From contig CAYSBK010000020.1 in assembly GCA_964429265.1 (NCBI GenBank), positions 1-25,884 of the forward strand: DNA of 25,884 nucleotides. Reading direction: 5' to 3'. Numbering within the stretch: position 1 is the first letter of the stretch; every line of letters begins with the position of its first letter. The position numbers were made by a program, and so were the translations under genes. This document shows positions 1 through 8,895 of this stretch, piece after piece. The notes below the pieces were generated by a model. The model did not search any database. It was not told where the DNA came from and saw nothing but the letters and a program-made list of their open reading frames with translations. Source of the DNA: CAYSBK01 sp964429265 (GTDB taxonomy: Bacteria > Planctomycetota > Phycisphaerae > Sedimentisphaerales > Anaerobacaceae).

Positions 1-626
1 ACACCGGGCGGTACGTCCAGGCAGCGAAGGCCGTGCTCGTCGGCGATTTTGCGAAGCGTGCCATCGTGGGGGTCGGTTGTGGCGACGACGCGTTCGCGTA
101 AACCATTGTCGCCGAGCCGTTTGAGCAGACGCTCGCGGATAATAAGAAACTGGGCGGCCGTTTCGGCGGTTCGGCCGGATTTGCTGATGACATTGAATAT
201 GGTTCGTCCAAGTTTGTCTTCGATCCAGTCCAGGAACGACGCCAGTTGCGGCGGGTCGATATTGTCGAAGACAAAAAGACGCGGCCCGGTACGCTGGCGG
301 TCATCGATATTGTACATATAAGGATTAAGGGCCGTCTGCAGCGCGATGTTGCCCAGTGCCGAGCCGCCTATCCCCAGCACGACCAGGTTGTCGCAACGGT
401 CCTTCAGCTCGGCGGTGAGCTTTTTTACCTGTTCGCAGGCGTGCTGGTGATACGGGAGGTCCCGGTAGGGTGTTTCGCCGGCTTTGCGTTGCTGATTGAG
501 TCGGCGAACCAACGGTGACGTCTTTTCGGCCAGCACCTGGAGGCCGTCACCCGTGATGCCGTGTTCGCGGCCTATTATTTCTGATGTGACGTTCTTGTAA
601 TAAAAGCTGACCTGCCCTTTGCTCAC
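1..626 (-). CDS. pgi: Glucose-6-phosphate isomerase, 3' end outside window
   Basis: Phosphoglucose isomerase interconverts glucose 6-phosphate and fructose 6-phosphate in the cytoplasm (glycolysis and gluconeogenesis). The minus-strand frame is open from a GTG at 624-626 to the window edge, giving about 208 residues that start VSKGQVSFYYKNV. The family signatures are visible: a glycine-rich stretch VVLGIGGSALGN near residue 75, then VISKSGRTAET, the phosphosugar-binding serine/threonine loop of the SIS fold. The catalytic Glu and His further downstream lie outside the window, so activity cannot be judged. GTG is the first good start after the upstream gene's stop at 652; no clear Shine-Dalgarno precedes it. 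It sits 25 bases downstream of the Tat sugar-isomerase-like gene, so the two probably share a transcript. The family call is firm; the exact start is less so. Confidence 0.9.
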   Translation of the reverse strand, partial: MSKGQVSFYYKNVTSEIIGREHGITGDGLQVLAEKTSPLVRRLNQQRKAGETPYRDLPYHQHACEQVKKLTAELKDRCDNLVVLGIGGSALGNIALQTALNPYMYNIDDRQRTGPRLFVFDNIDPPQLASFLDWIEDKLGRTIFNVISKSGRTAETAAQFLIIRERLLKRLGDNGLRERVVATTDPHDGTLRKIADEHGLRCLDVPPG

Positions 627-651
627 AGTTGTCCCGTTTTGCTGAAAGAAA

Positions 652-2115
652 CTATACGGCTTCGTTGACCATCTCTATCTGTTTGAAGCGGCAGAAGGTC
701 CGCATCTGCGCCGTGACGTCACCGTAGCAGGTGACGCGGTGCAGGCCGTGCGCCCAGTTGCGCCACAGCTTGCGGACGTCGCCGTCCACCTCGACCGTTA
801 TCTTCGTTCGACAGCCGCGGTCATCGGAAAGTGAAACGGGCGTGTCGATTATCCGGCCCGTGAAGTACAGCATAAGGTCGGTGCCGATTAACCTTGCCTG
901 GGTAACCTTCTGGCCGATTCGCATCCGGACCTGTGGGACGACACCTTCTCGTCGCTCCATAATGCTGCGGAGCTTGTAAGGTGCGGCGGGGCCGTTGGGG
1001 CCGTCCATTTTGGTTGTGCCGAGGCAGTGGGCCAGGATGACGCTGTTTCTTGACTCGTCTATTGTCGGGTCGCTGATGAAGCCCGGCCTTCCGCACAAGC
1101 CCTGAAAGACGATATGGGTCATTGCGGACCACAGATCGGACTCGCAAATGCCGCCCAGTCCCATATCATTCAGGCGCGTAAAGCCGATGCAGGGATATGC
1201 GTATTTCCGGCAGAGCGGCTCGAACATAGTGCCGTAGCAATCGACCGTCATAACGGTGGCCTTGTCCTCGTCGAGCAACTTCTCGAACGCAAGGGCGAGC
1301 CTGCAGGAGTCGACCACCTCCTGGTACGAAGGTTCAACCACCTTTTGCGCACGTTTGATCCAGCGCTTGGCCTCGGCTTCGGCCGCTTTTTCGCTGACCG
1401 CCCGATAGGCATCGAGCACGCGTTCCAGGGCGAGGCGCTCGATTTGGGTGCCGAACTTTTCCCTAACACCACGGATATAGTCGGCCGGCATCCGAGAATC
1501 ACTGGTGGTCAGGTCCAGAATCTTGGCCTGCTTGAGGTGATGGATGGCACGGAGAGGGCTGACCGCAGCGGCGAGCTGGTCGTAATCGCTGGTGAGGATA
1601 CAATCCATCTTCGCGCCGATGGGCTGATTCATCAACTTGCCAAAATGAGTCCACCCGTGCCCAGAATAAGGCACCGCAAAGACCATCGTGTAATTGCCGA
1701 CCTGCAGAATGCTTTCCAGGACGCCGGAGGTGCTCGTTGTAAGATGAATCACGAGCACGCCATCGGCGCTTTTAAGCGTCCCTTCCACCGACCTGACATC
1801 ACCGGGGCTGGCGACCAGCTTTTCAAGCACAAACTCGACGTCGGCGAAATGCTCTTTCAGCCTGGCAAACTGCGAGCGATAGAACTTCATCTCCTTTTCG
1901 AGGTCGAGATTGGGCTTGGGCCAGTAGGGGTTATTCGGCTGTCCCATAAATAATAATGCAATTTTGACTTTCGTACCACGGCAACCCGGGCTTATGAGTT
2001 TAGCCTTTGGGCCGGCGGCGGCAAACACGGCTGTGTTGCGTGCCGCGGTCAGGTACCCAGCGGCGCCGGCTGCAGTGACCTGGAGGAAACGGCGACGGTT
2101 AAGGAACGGTTCCAT
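652..2115 (-). CDS. Tat-exported L-fucose-isomerase-fold protein
   Basis: The predicted product has 487 residues. It opens with a twin-arginine signal (NRRRFLQ at residues 6-12) followed by an Ala/Gly-rich hydrophobic stretch, so it should be exported already folded. The body resembles the L-fucose/L-arabinose isomerase fold: an N-terminal stretch with DGVLVIHLTTSTSG, and a C-terminal segment GICESDLWSAMTH where family members place a metal-binding Glu, plus AHC and a late HRVTCYGD. Those isomerases are normally cytoplasmic and Mn-dependent, so the true substrate is unknown. I chose the ATG at 2113-2115 rather than an upstream start at 2154: it has GGGAGG about six bases before it and puts the RR motif at the very N-terminus. 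A weak promoter candidate lies at 2192-2220. pgi follows 25 bases downstream, consistent with sugar metabolism. The fold assignment is fairly sure and the reaction is not. Confidence 0.75.
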   Translation of the reverse strand: MEPFLNRRRFLQVTAAGAAGYLTAARNTAVFAAAGPKAKLISPGCRGTKVKIALLFMGQPNNPYWPKPNLDLEKEMKFYRSQFARLKEHFADVEFVLEKLVASPGDVRSVEGTLKSADGVLVIHLTTSTSGVLESILQVGNYTMVFAVPYSGHGWTHFGKLMNQPIGAKMDCILTSDYDQLAAAVSPLRAIHHLKQAKILDLTTSDSRMPADYIRGVREKFGTQIERLALERVLDAYRAVSEKAAEAEAKRWIKRAQKVVEPSYQEVVDSCRLALAFEKLLDEDKATVMTVDCYGTMFEPLCRKYAYPCIGFTRLNDMGLGGICESDLWSAMTHIVFQGLCGRPGFISDPTIDESRNSVILAHCLGTTKMDGPNGPAAPYKLRSIMERREGVVPQVRMRIGQKVTQARLIGTDLMLYFTGRIIDTPVSLSDDRGCRTKITVEVDGDVRKLWRNWAHGLHRVTCYGDVTAQMRTFCRFKQIEMVNEAV

Positions 2116-2120
2116 CGTTA

Positions 2121-2128
2121 CCTCCCAA
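2121..2128 (-). promoter_or_regulatory. Strong Shine-Dalgarno deciding the start at 2115
   Basis: Read on the minus strand, the bases before the ATG at 2115 include GGGAGGT followed by a short AACG spacer. This is one of the best ribosome binding sites in the window. It supports starting the Tat protein at 2115 rather than at the upstream in-frame codon at 2154, which has no such motif. Confidence 0.7.
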
Positions 2129-2191
2129 ATTAACCTTGTTGGCAAGTCGGCCACCCCTTCACCGCGACAGTACGCGGGCAGGGCCGCTCAG

Positions 2192-2220
2192 AATCTACCA
2201 CAACCCTCGCCAAACCGCAA
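2192..2220 (-). promoter_or_regulatory. Weak sigma70-like promoter candidate for Tat protein and pgi
   Basis: On the minus strand TTGCGG (2220-2215) and TAGATT (2197-2192) are separated by exactly 17 bases. They match the -35 and -10 consensus at about 3-4 of 6 positions each. It lies in the 170-base gap between the uvrD stop and the Tat gene, the only place where that two-gene unit could have its own start. The spacing is ideal but the hexamers are poor, so this is tentative. I see no other clear signal in the gap; a small GC-rich inverted repeat near 2239-2258 could be a weak uvrD terminator but has no T-run. Confidence 0.3.
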
Positions 2221-2285
2221 GCACTGACTGCGATTGCCGCCGGTGGTGCCGGCACATATGCAACGGATGGAGTTAGCTCTCGGCC

Positions 2286-4445
2286 TTACAGTGCTGAAAG
2301 CCCGGCGTACTTCAGCATCAGCGCCTTGGTCTGGCCGGACTTGAACCTTACAACGGCGATGCTGTCGGCACCCATATCTATGAATTGTGTGACCGTGCCG
2401 ACGCCGAAGGACCTGTGGCGGACTGCCTGGCCCGGGCGAAGCATCGTCGGCGCTTCGCCATCGTCGGGATCGAAAGATTCCCGGTCGCCGGTGCAATCAT
2501 CCAACTTTTCTTCGAAATCGGGGCCCAGCTCGTAGAGGAACTGGGACGGTATGCAACGCATCAATTGCCCCCTGAAGTTGCGATACCGCACGTAGCTGAG
2601 GAACAGGCCTGTCTTGGCCCGCGTCAGGCCTACGAACAGGAGCCTTCGTTCTTCCTCGAGGTCTTCCTGGTCTTCCGTGCTTCTTTCGTGGGGCAGTACG
2701 CCGTCTTCGAGGCCGATGACGAAGACGTTTTCGAACTCCAGGCCCTTGGCTGTATGCAGGGTCATCAAGGCGACCCTGTCGGAGCTATCGTCATAGGCGT
2801 CGGCGTCGCTGAACAGGGCGATCTGCTGGAGGTAATCCGCCAGCGAGGGTTCCTGGGCCTGTTCATCGTACATTGCCGCTCCGGCCAGCAGTTCGTTGAC
2901 ATTTTCGACGGCGTCCCTGTCGGCGGCATCGCCGGTTTCAAGGGCCTGCTTCAGTCCCGACTTCACGAATACCTGCTCGGCGAGAACCGCCACCTTCGAT
3001 GAATCGACGTCGGCCCTGAAGCTTTCGAGCATTTCGACGAACACGGTGACCTTGGCCCTGGCGGCGGTACCGAGGCTTTCGATGCGTCCGGCGTCTTTGA
3101 GTGCGGCGTAAAGACCAACTTTCCTCGAGATGGCGTAGCTGCGGAGTCGCTCGATAGTGGTCTTGCCGATGCCGCGGGCCGGGGTGTTGATTATCCGCAG
3201 AAGCGCTACCTCGTCGTCGGGGTTTACCAGCACCCTGAGGTATGCCAGAAGGTCCCGAATCTCCTTGCGCCTGTAGAACTCGACGCCGCGGACCACCTGG
3301 TAGGGGATCTTCCTGCGTATGAAGGTTTCCTCGAGCGTCCTGCTCATAGCGTTGATGCGGTAAAAAACGGCTATGTCGCGCAGGCTGGCGCCGCTTTTCT
3401 TGAGGCGTTTTATCTGCCGGGCTATGGCCTCGGCCTGTTCGCGGTCGTCCTCGTAAAGGTTCAACACGACGTCTTTGCCGGCGGGTTTCGTGGCGACGAG
3501 TTTCTTTTCCTTGCGATACTCATTGCAGGCGATGAGGTTGTCGGCTATGCACAGGATGTTGGGGGTACTGCGGAAGTTTTCTTCGAGCTTGACGACCGTG
3601 GCGTCGGGCCAGTCTTTTTCGAACGCAAGGATGTTGCCGATGTCGGCACCCCGCCAGCGATAAATGGATTGGTCGGGGTCTCCGGTTACGCAAATGTTGC
3701 CGTGGCCCGCGGCAAGTGCCTTGGCGATGCGGTACTGGGCGTGGTTGGTGTCCTGGTATTCGTCCACGAGCAGGAACCTGAAAAAATCGTTCAGCTCCGA
3801 GCGAACGGCGTCGTTGCGTTCCAGCAGAAACGCGGTCTCCAGCAGCAGGTCGTCGAAGTCCAGGGCGTTCGCCTCTGCCAGTATCTGCTGGTAGCGTTTG
3901 TAAACCCGTGCGAGGGTCTTGCCGAAGAAATCGTCGGCCTCGGCCGCGAAGCTGTTGCAGTCCATCAGCTTGTTCTTGAGCGCCGAAATTGCCTCGAGCA
4001 TTCTGGCCGGGCTGAAGTTCTTGGTATCCAGGCCGCAGTCCTTGACGGCTCGCTTGATACAGCGGGCCTGGTCGTTTTCATCGTAGATGCTGAAGTTCGG
4101 ACGAATCGCGGCGGTCGTATCGCAGCAGTATCGCGGCAGCTCGGGACCAAGCCTGGCATAGCGGCGAAGGATTCTGACACACAGCGAGTGGAACGTGCTG
4201 ATGTGCGCCCCGGCCGAAGCGCCCAGCGCCAGCGCTCGTTGCCGCATCTCGTCGGCGGCCTTGTTGGTGAAGGTTATGGCGCAGATGTTGCCCGGCCTGA
4301 CACCCTTGTCGACCAGCGCGGCGATGCGGAACGTGATCACGCGGGTCTTGCCGCTGCCCGGGCCGGCCAGAACCAGCAAAGGTCCCTCGGTGTGGAAGAC
4401 CGCCGTTCGCTGGGCAGGCGTCAACTGCTCGTATCGCCGGTGCAT
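2286..4445 (-). CDS. uvrD: UvrD/PcrA-type superfamily 1A DNA helicase
   Basis: A 719-residue ATP-dependent 3'-5' helicase of nucleotide excision and mismatch repair or of fork maintenance (UvrD/PcrA family). The SF1A motifs are all readable: Walker A AGPGSGKT at 27-34, motif Ia TFTNKAADEMRQR near 58-70, motif II DEYQDTN at 228-234, GDPDQSIYRWRGA at 255-267, ENFRSTPNI (motif IV), GLEFENVFVIGLEDG (motif V) and EERRLLFVGLTRAK (motif VI). The C-terminus VRHRSFGVGTV...KYAGL is the PcrA/UvrD tail that folds as a small tudor-like domain and contacts RNA polymerase. Length is normal for PcrA. The ATG at 4443-4445 puts the Q-motif EQLTPAQRTAV at residues 6-16, as in the family. It is the last gene of the long minus-strand string, 15 bases after the TPR-like gene. 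I cannot separate uvrD from pcrA by sequence alone. Confidence 0.95.
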   Translation of the reverse strand: MHRRYEQLTPAQRTAVFHTEGPLLVLAGPGSGKTRVITFRIAALVDKGVRPGNICAITFTNKAADEMRQRALALGASAGAHISTFHSLCVRILRRYARLGPELPRYCCDTTAAIRPNFSIYDENDQARCIKRAVKDCGLDTKNFSPARMLEAISALKNKLMDCNSFAAEADDFFGKTLARVYKRYQQILAEANALDFDDLLLETAFLLERNDAVRSELNDFFRFLLVDEYQDTNHAQYRIAKALAAGHGNICVTGDPDQSIYRWRGADIGNILAFEKDWPDATVVKLEENFRSTPNILCIADNLIACNEYRKEKKLVATKPAGKDVVLNLYEDDREQAEAIARQIKRLKKSGASLRDIAVFYRINAMSRTLEETFIRRKIPYQVVRGVEFYRRKEIRDLLAYLRVLVNPDDEVALLRIINTPARGIGKTTIERLRSYAISRKVGLYAALKDAGRIESLGTAARAKVTVFVEMLESFRADVDSSKVAVLAEQVFVKSGLKQALETGDAADRDAVENVNELLAGAAMYDEQAQEPSLADYLQQIALFSDADAYDDSSDRVALMTLHTAKGLEFENVFVIGLEDGVLPHERSTEDQEDLEEERRLLFVGLTRAKTGLFLSYVRYRNFRGQLMRCIPSQFLYELGPDFEEKLDDCTGDRESFDPDDGEAPTMLRPGQAVRHRSFGVGTVTQFIDMGADSIAVVRFKSGQTKALMLKYAGLSAL

Positions 4446-4460
4446 AATAGAAAAATGGGC

Positions 4461-6257
4461 CTATTTTCTCATTTGTTCAAGCTGTTTTCTCAATTGCTCT
4501 TCCTGCTGCCGCAGCTTTTCGTACAGGTCGGGCCTTTCGAGCTTTATCCGTCCCAGAAGCGCTCGCTGCAATTCCGGCGGAAACTGCCGGTCCTGCAGGA
4601 AATCCTGCAGCGCAACGTAGCGCAGCTTCGACAACGGCGGCACGTCTATGCGTTCGCTTTCGCTGAACTCTTTATGATAATATTCGTAGATTTCCCTTGC
4701 CAGTTTCTCCCTGCCGAAGGCATCGTCGTCCTGGCGCATAGCATAATAAAAGTAGCTTTCTCTAAGCAGCATAACAAGAAGCTCGCGGACGTTGAATATA
4801 TGCAGCGTCTTGAGCTCTTCGAGAAAGCGATTCTTGACAAACTGTTCCAGCGGCACCTCGAAGTCCTTGGATGGGTACAACGTTCGCAACTGCCGGTAGA
4901 TTTTCCTGGCTTGCTTGACGTGTCCGGCCTGGTAGAACGACAGAATCGCATTCTTGAGCATGTTGCGGTGGCCGATCTGGTGGGAGGCGAGCTCCTTCGA
5001 GTTGGGGTCAACGTATTTTTCTATGACCTTAAGTATGTGCCGGTTGTACGGCTCAAACATTCGCAGGTCGGGCCTGAGGTAAATCGTTTGCCTGGGAGGG
5101 ACGGGTTCCTGTCCCGGCTGTGAGGGGGCTTTCGCAGGGGCGGTGTATATGAATATCTTGCCGGCGCGGAACAGGTCCTGGAGGCTGTGATAAAGCATTC
5201 GGTCGGTGTTTATTTCCGCGGCGGAGTATTCTTCCTCCCTGCCCTTTGCCACGCCGGTTTTGCCTGCCGTTCGCAGCCCCTTCAGGGCCCAGTAGATCGA
5301 ATGGCTGCAGGGGTGGCGCCAGTCCAGCGGCAGATGCGCGTTCGGGTCGCGCCAGTCAACAGGCCCGTAGGTGTGATTAATCTCCTGCATCAAGACGGGG
5401 TCGAGCTTCCAGACGTTGCGAAGCTGATAGGCCTTGGCGAATGTGTCGAACTTGTCGAGTGTTTCGGTGCCGCGATACTGGTCGATGACCTCGAACGCTT
5501 CGTCTGCGAAACGGCGTGGGTTTTCGCGCAGCGAAAGGTAATTGCTAACCAGGTTGTCCATATCCTCGAAGCGGCTGTCGGCCTTCCCGAGCTTCGCTAC
5601 CAACGCGGCGACCTTGGCATCGGCCATAATCTCCTGAAGGGTCCGCGGGGCCTTTGCGAGCTTTTCGAAGTGCTCGTCGGTCGGCGGACTGACCAGAGGC
5701 TCCATCGCCAGTGCCAGCTGCAGTTTGTAGTACCGGTGCGCCTCGTCCGAAACGCCGCCGATCTTGTGCTGAAAAATCATCGCCAGTTCGCGGTAGAGCA
5801 CCATACTCTTGGGGTTTATCTGCAGGCCCCTGTCCCGCAGCAACTCGTAGCCGTTCTTTACCCAGCGCCACCTTTCGGCCGGTCGGCTGGAAGGAATCGC
5901 CGCCGAAATGTTGTATGCCATATTCCAGGCGTGAAAGGCCCAGACCTCGGCAAACCTGGGTTGCAGGGCGGTGATCCATTCGGCCAATTGCTTGGCGTCG
6001 AAGAATTGACCTTCTTCCTTGAGAGTCTCGGCCCGCATCCAGAGGATGTCAACCAGCAACCCGCGGAACGCACCCATAGCCGCGGTGGTGATCGCAAGTT
6101 TCGGGGGGATGTTTTCGAGCGGCTCATTTACGACAAGGTGCAGGGCCTTTCGCTGATTGTTGATGTGGTCCAGGTGCAGCCCGCCGGCCGTAATCAGCAC
6201 GGCCGCAAGGATGATGCTTACAGCTATGATTATCGTATCGCGCAAACGTACCGACAC
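4461..6257 (-). CDS. TPR-like membrane-anchored protein of unknown function
   Basis: A 598-residue protein with one N-terminal hydrophobic segment (about residues 8-27, TIIIAVSIILAAVLITAGGL) and a long soluble part that looks helical. Short helix-pair repeats of tetratricopeptide type are suggested by stretches such as KEEGQFFDAKQLAEWI, LQPRFAEVWAFHAWNMAYN and INPKSMVLYRELAMIFQ. The tail is rich in Glu, Gln and Arg and probably coiled coil (EKLRQQEEQLRKQLEQ). It begins at a GTG (6255-6257) one base after the stop of the ABC permease, so the two are translationally linked, and uvrD follows after 15 bases. Proteins of this shape occur beside ABC-2 exporters in planctomycetes and some deltaproteobacteria; a role as scaffold or accessory to the ABC system upstream is inferred from position only. 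I do not recognise a named family. Confidence 0.7.
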   Translation of the reverse strand: MSVRLRDTIIIAVSIILAAVLITAGGLHLDHINNQRKALHLVVNEPLENIPPKLAITTAAMGAFRGLLVDILWMRAETLKEEGQFFDAKQLAEWITALQPRFAEVWAFHAWNMAYNISAAIPSSRPAERWRWVKNGYELLRDRGLQINPKSMVLYRELAMIFQHKIGGVSDEAHRYYKLQLALAMEPLVSPPTDEHFEKLAKAPRTLQEIMADAKVAALVAKLGKADSRFEDMDNLVSNYLSLRENPRRFADEAFEVIDQYRGTETLDKFDTFAKAYQLRNVWKLDPVLMQEINHTYGPVDWRDPNAHLPLDWRHPCSHSIYWALKGLRTAGKTGVAKGREEEYSAAEINTDRMLYHSLQDLFRAGKIFIYTAPAKAPSQPGQEPVPPRQTIYLRPDLRMFEPYNRHILKVIEKYVDPNSKELASHQIGHRNMLKNAILSFYQAGHVKQARKIYRQLRTLYPSKDFEVPLEQFVKNRFLEELKTLHIFNVRELLVMLLRESYFYYAMRQDDDAFGREKLAREIYEYYHKEFSESERIDVPPLSKLRYVALQDFLQDRQFPPELQRALLGRIKLERPDLYEKLRQQEEQLRKQLEQMRK

Positions 6258-6258
6258 G

Positions 6259-7632
6259 TCACACCGTAACTTTCGCTACTTCCCGGTAGCCGAAAATCAA
6301 CACCGAAAACGCCAGCAGCAATAGGGCTTTTATGCCGAGCATAATGCCGGCCGTCCGCGCCACCGCCTGCCAGCTCAGCAGACGCCCCGCAATCATACAC
6401 CCGGCCACGTCATACCGGTCGAACCGGGGCAGCGCCAGCATTATGGGTTTGAAACTATACGAATATATTGCTCCGACGTTGTCGCTGAGATAGTTGAAGG
6501 AGTCAAGAATGAAGCCGCTGAAGTTCGCCGTGAAAAACACCACCACACACAGCAGCAGCGCCACCGGAAAAGACAGGAAAGACCCGGCCAGCAGCCCCAG
6601 AACCGCCAGGAACACCAGCCTGAAAAAAATCAACAGCACCGCGCGAAGGTAATTGGCGGTAAAGGAATCGGCCTTGTAGAGTATCTCCAGCCCATCGTCG
6701 AGGCCGAAGATTATCGTCGTGTTATTCAGGGGTACGTTCCGGAACGCCACGGCCAGGTATCCATCGTCGGCGACGACATCACTGCTGAACTCCACCTCGT
6801 GGGCGGTGCGGATGAGGTCCCTGCCTCGATACTCACGAATCGGGGTCCTTACCGGCAAGCCGTAGTTGATCTGGCGCAGGTCGCCGACCCGCCACCAGCC
6901 GTAAACCTTGAAATCCGGCGGGTTGACCGAGACGTCGTACTTGAACCGCAGATAGAGATTCTGGTTCGGCTCGGCGGGCCTGACGTTTTCGAACTCCCAG
7001 GTCAGCTCCTGCCCGGGGGCGGCACTGCGGGCCTGGAGCTGGTGTTGCTTTGTAAGCTGCTCGATGATCTTTTTTTCGGACGCCCCCTGGAACAACTCGT
7101 CGAGCCGACCGCTTTGTTTGAGCCTTTCATAAGCCTCGCGCACCTGCTCGGTTACGTCGGCCTGCAGGGGTTTCAGGCTGGCCCTGGCCGTGAAGAACTC
7201 ATCATTGAGCGATTGTTTTTGCTCGGCTGAGACCCCGCAAAGCGCCGGGGTATAGACGACGATGGCATAGATAACCGCCGCGAATATCGACAGCAGCAAG
7301 GCATCGAGCAGTATCACCCCCAGCAGCTTGCCGGCCAGCAGTTGCACCCTGCGAACCGGTTTTGTCAGGACCGTGTAGATTTGCTTCTGCCGGATGTCGC
7401 TTGTGAGGGTGTAAACCGAGACAGCGACGGTCAGCAGGCACAACAAAAGGCTCGTCAGCGAAAGCCCATAGCTTACAAATGTCTGCAACCTGCCCTTGAC
7501 CGTGCCGTCGCCGGTCGCGGAAAAACCGAGCACCGGCAGCAGCACCGCCAGCAGCACAATAAACACGACCGCCACCCTGATACGAATGGCCTGCTTGAGC
7601 GTATTGACCGCTATGGCCCAGATGCTATGCAT
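6259..7632 (-). CDS. ABC-2 type transporter permease with large extracytoplasmic loop
   Basis: Membrane subunit of an ABC-2 exporter, about 457 residues from the chosen start. An N-terminal membrane helix (IRVAVVFIVLLAVLLPVLGF) is followed by a second hydrophobic stretch, the cytoplasmic motif DIRQKQIYTVLTKPVRR typical of ABC-2 permeases, more helices, then a soluble loop of roughly 150-200 residues (about 115-300), and four or five C-terminal helices. I prefer the ATG at 7630-7632 to the in-frame start at 7671: it has GGAG about ten bases upstream and overlaps the ATPase stop by eight bases (ATG...TAG), a usual coupling arrangement. The upstream gene is its ATPase, the downstream gene the TPR-like protein. 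Substrate is unknown; the family includes NosY-like and lipid or polymer exporters. Confidence 0.85.
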   Translation of the reverse strand: MHSIWAIAVNTLKQAIRIRVAVVFIVLLAVLLPVLGFSATGDGTVKGRLQTFVSYGLSLTSLLLCLLTVAVSVYTLTSDIRQKQIYTVLTKPVRRVQLLAGKLLGVILLDALLLSIFAAVIYAIVVYTPALCGVSAEQKQSLNDEFFTARASLKPLQADVTEQVREAYERLKQSGRLDELFQGASEKKIIEQLTKQHQLQARSAAPGQELTWEFENVRPAEPNQNLYLRFKYDVSVNPPDFKVYGWWRVGDLRQINYGLPVRTPIREYRGRDLIRTAHEVEFSSDVVADDGYLAVAFRNVPLNNTTIIFGLDDGLEILYKADSFTANYLRAVLLIFFRLVFLAVLGLLAGSFLSFPVALLLCVVVFFTANFSGFILDSFNYLSDNVGAIYSYSFKPIMLALPRFDRYDVAGCMIAGRLLSWQAVARTAGIMLGIKALLLLAFSVLIFGYREVAKVTV

Positions 7633-8872
7633 CCCTGTGCTCTCCGTGCTGCGGAGAAGGCTTGTCTTCATCGGCCGTGCCCGGCTCTGGGCCGGTCAAT
7701 TCCTCGAGGATGTCGCGTTGCCGGTCCTGCTGTCCTGTCTTATCCGGCTGGGCCGAGCGTCGGTTGTCCTCGACGGGCGTGGTCTCGGCCGGGGGCGACG
7801 TCTGGGTGAGGTCTTCGAGCAGCCCGGCGTCGGCCTGGTCGGCCTCAGCCACGGGGCCGGGCTGTGTTGCCGCGGCAGCTTCCGGCTCGACTTCATCAGC
7901 CGCGTCGGCTCGACCGGGCGAGACCGGTTCGGCCACGAGTTTATCGAGTATGCTTTCGGTCGTTTGGCCGCTCTTGAGGAATTCGCTTATCCGGCCCGTA
8001 CTTACGACTCCGGCGGTAAGCGGCACCGTCTCTTCGGCTTCGGTGATGGTCTTGATGAAGAAGTTCTCGAGTTTCTCCATCGGTGCGGTCACTTCGAGAG
8101 AAGCTTGTTCGCTTTCTGCGATTTGTCTGATTCGCTCGATGGCCGAGTCGCTGAGGCGATCGGTGATAATCTGCATCTTTCCTGTCTGCGTGAGCAGCTC
8201 ACGGACCTGCCCGGCGGTTTGAATCTTGCCGCCGTACATAATTGCGATACGGTCGCAGACGTCTTCGACATCTGCCAGGAGATGGCTGCACAGCAGGACG
8301 GTTTTGCCGCGTCTGGCAAGCTCCAGAATGAGGTCCTTTATCTGCCTGGTTCCGATGGGGTCGAGCCCGGTGGTGGGCTCATCCAGAATCAGCAACTCCG
8401 GGTCGTTGATGAGCGCCTGGGCCAGGCCTATCCGCCGTGCCATACCCTTCGAGAAGGTCCCCACCGGGCGATTGCCCACGGCATTCAGGCCTACCATATC
8501 AAGCAGCGCCTCGATCCTTCTCCTGCGGACCCTGCCGGGCAGCCCAAACAGCCGGCCGTAAAAATCGAGTGTTTCCCTGGCTGTAAGGTACCTGTATAGA
8601 TATGACTCTTCGGGCATAAAGCCGAGGCGGGCGCTGATCTTGGGGTCGGTACTGTCGCCGCCGAGTACAACGGCTCGTCCCCGCGTGGGGTGCAGCAGTC
8701 CCAACAGCATCTTCAGGGTGGTGGTCTTACCGGAGCCGTTGGGACCCAGCAGGCCGAACACCTCGTTGTACAGCACCTGCAGGTTCAGGTCGGTTACCGC
8801 ACGGACCTTTGCCCTTCCCCAAAGGTCGGCAAAAACCTTGGTCAGCCCGAATGTTTGAATCGCATAATCCAT
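7625..8872 (-). CDS. ABC-2 exporter ATPase with disordered acidic tail
   Basis: ATP-binding subunit of the ABC-2 exporter, 415 residues. Walker A GPNGSGKT is at 43-50, the signature is FSKGMARR at 140-147 (in place of LSGGQ, as often seen in CcmA/NatA-like subunits), Walker B LLILDEP at 160-166 and the switch His in SHLL at 197. The ordinary domain ends near residue 300. The last ~105 residues are rich in Glu, Asp, Pro, Ala and Gln and look disordered, with three short hydrophobic helices of one pattern (ILDKL 308-312, LLEDL 351-355, ILEEL 388-392). The stop overlaps the permease start by eight bases. The gene lies 49 bases after the P-type ATPase; a small GC hairpin in that gap may adjust downstream expression. 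The ATPase call is firm; the substrate is unknown. Confidence 0.93.
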   Translation of the reverse strand: MDYAIQTFGLTKVFADLWGRAKVRAVTDLNLQVLYNEVFGLLGPNGSGKTTTLKMLLGLLHPTRGRAVVLGGDSTDPKISARLGFMPEESYLYRYLTARETLDFYGRLFGLPGRVRRRRIEALLDMVGLNAVGNRPVGTFSKGMARRIGLAQALINDPELLILDEPTTGLDPIGTRQIKDLILELARRGKTVLLCSHLLADVEDVCDRIAIMYGGKIQTAGQVRELLTQTGKMQIITDRLSDSAIERIRQIAESEQASLEVTAPMEKLENFFIKTITEAEETVPLTAGVVSTGRISEFLKSGQTTESILDKLVAEPVSPGRADAADEVEPEAAAATQPGPVAEADQADAGLLEDLTQTSPPAETTPVEDNRRSAQPDKTGQQDRQRDILEELTGPEPGTADEDKPSPQHGEHRDA

Positions 8873-8895
8873 ATCACTTCACTCACAAATCCCAA

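Noticed and set aside
1114..1953. 279-codon plus-strand open frame
   Set aside because: Antisense to the Tat isomerase-like gene; no motif.
3669..5123. 484-codon plus-strand open frame
   Set aside because: It lies antisense to uvrD and the TPR-like gene, both of which have clear family motifs or operon linkage; its translation shows no recognisable domain. Long antisense frames are common in high-GC DNA.
5187..6269. 360-codon plus-strand open frame
   Set aside because: Antisense to the TPR-like gene with no domain or ribosome binding site; a codon-bias shadow.
7496..8599. 367-codon plus-strand open frame
   Set aside because: Antisense to the ABC ATPase, whose Walker motifs are unmistakable.
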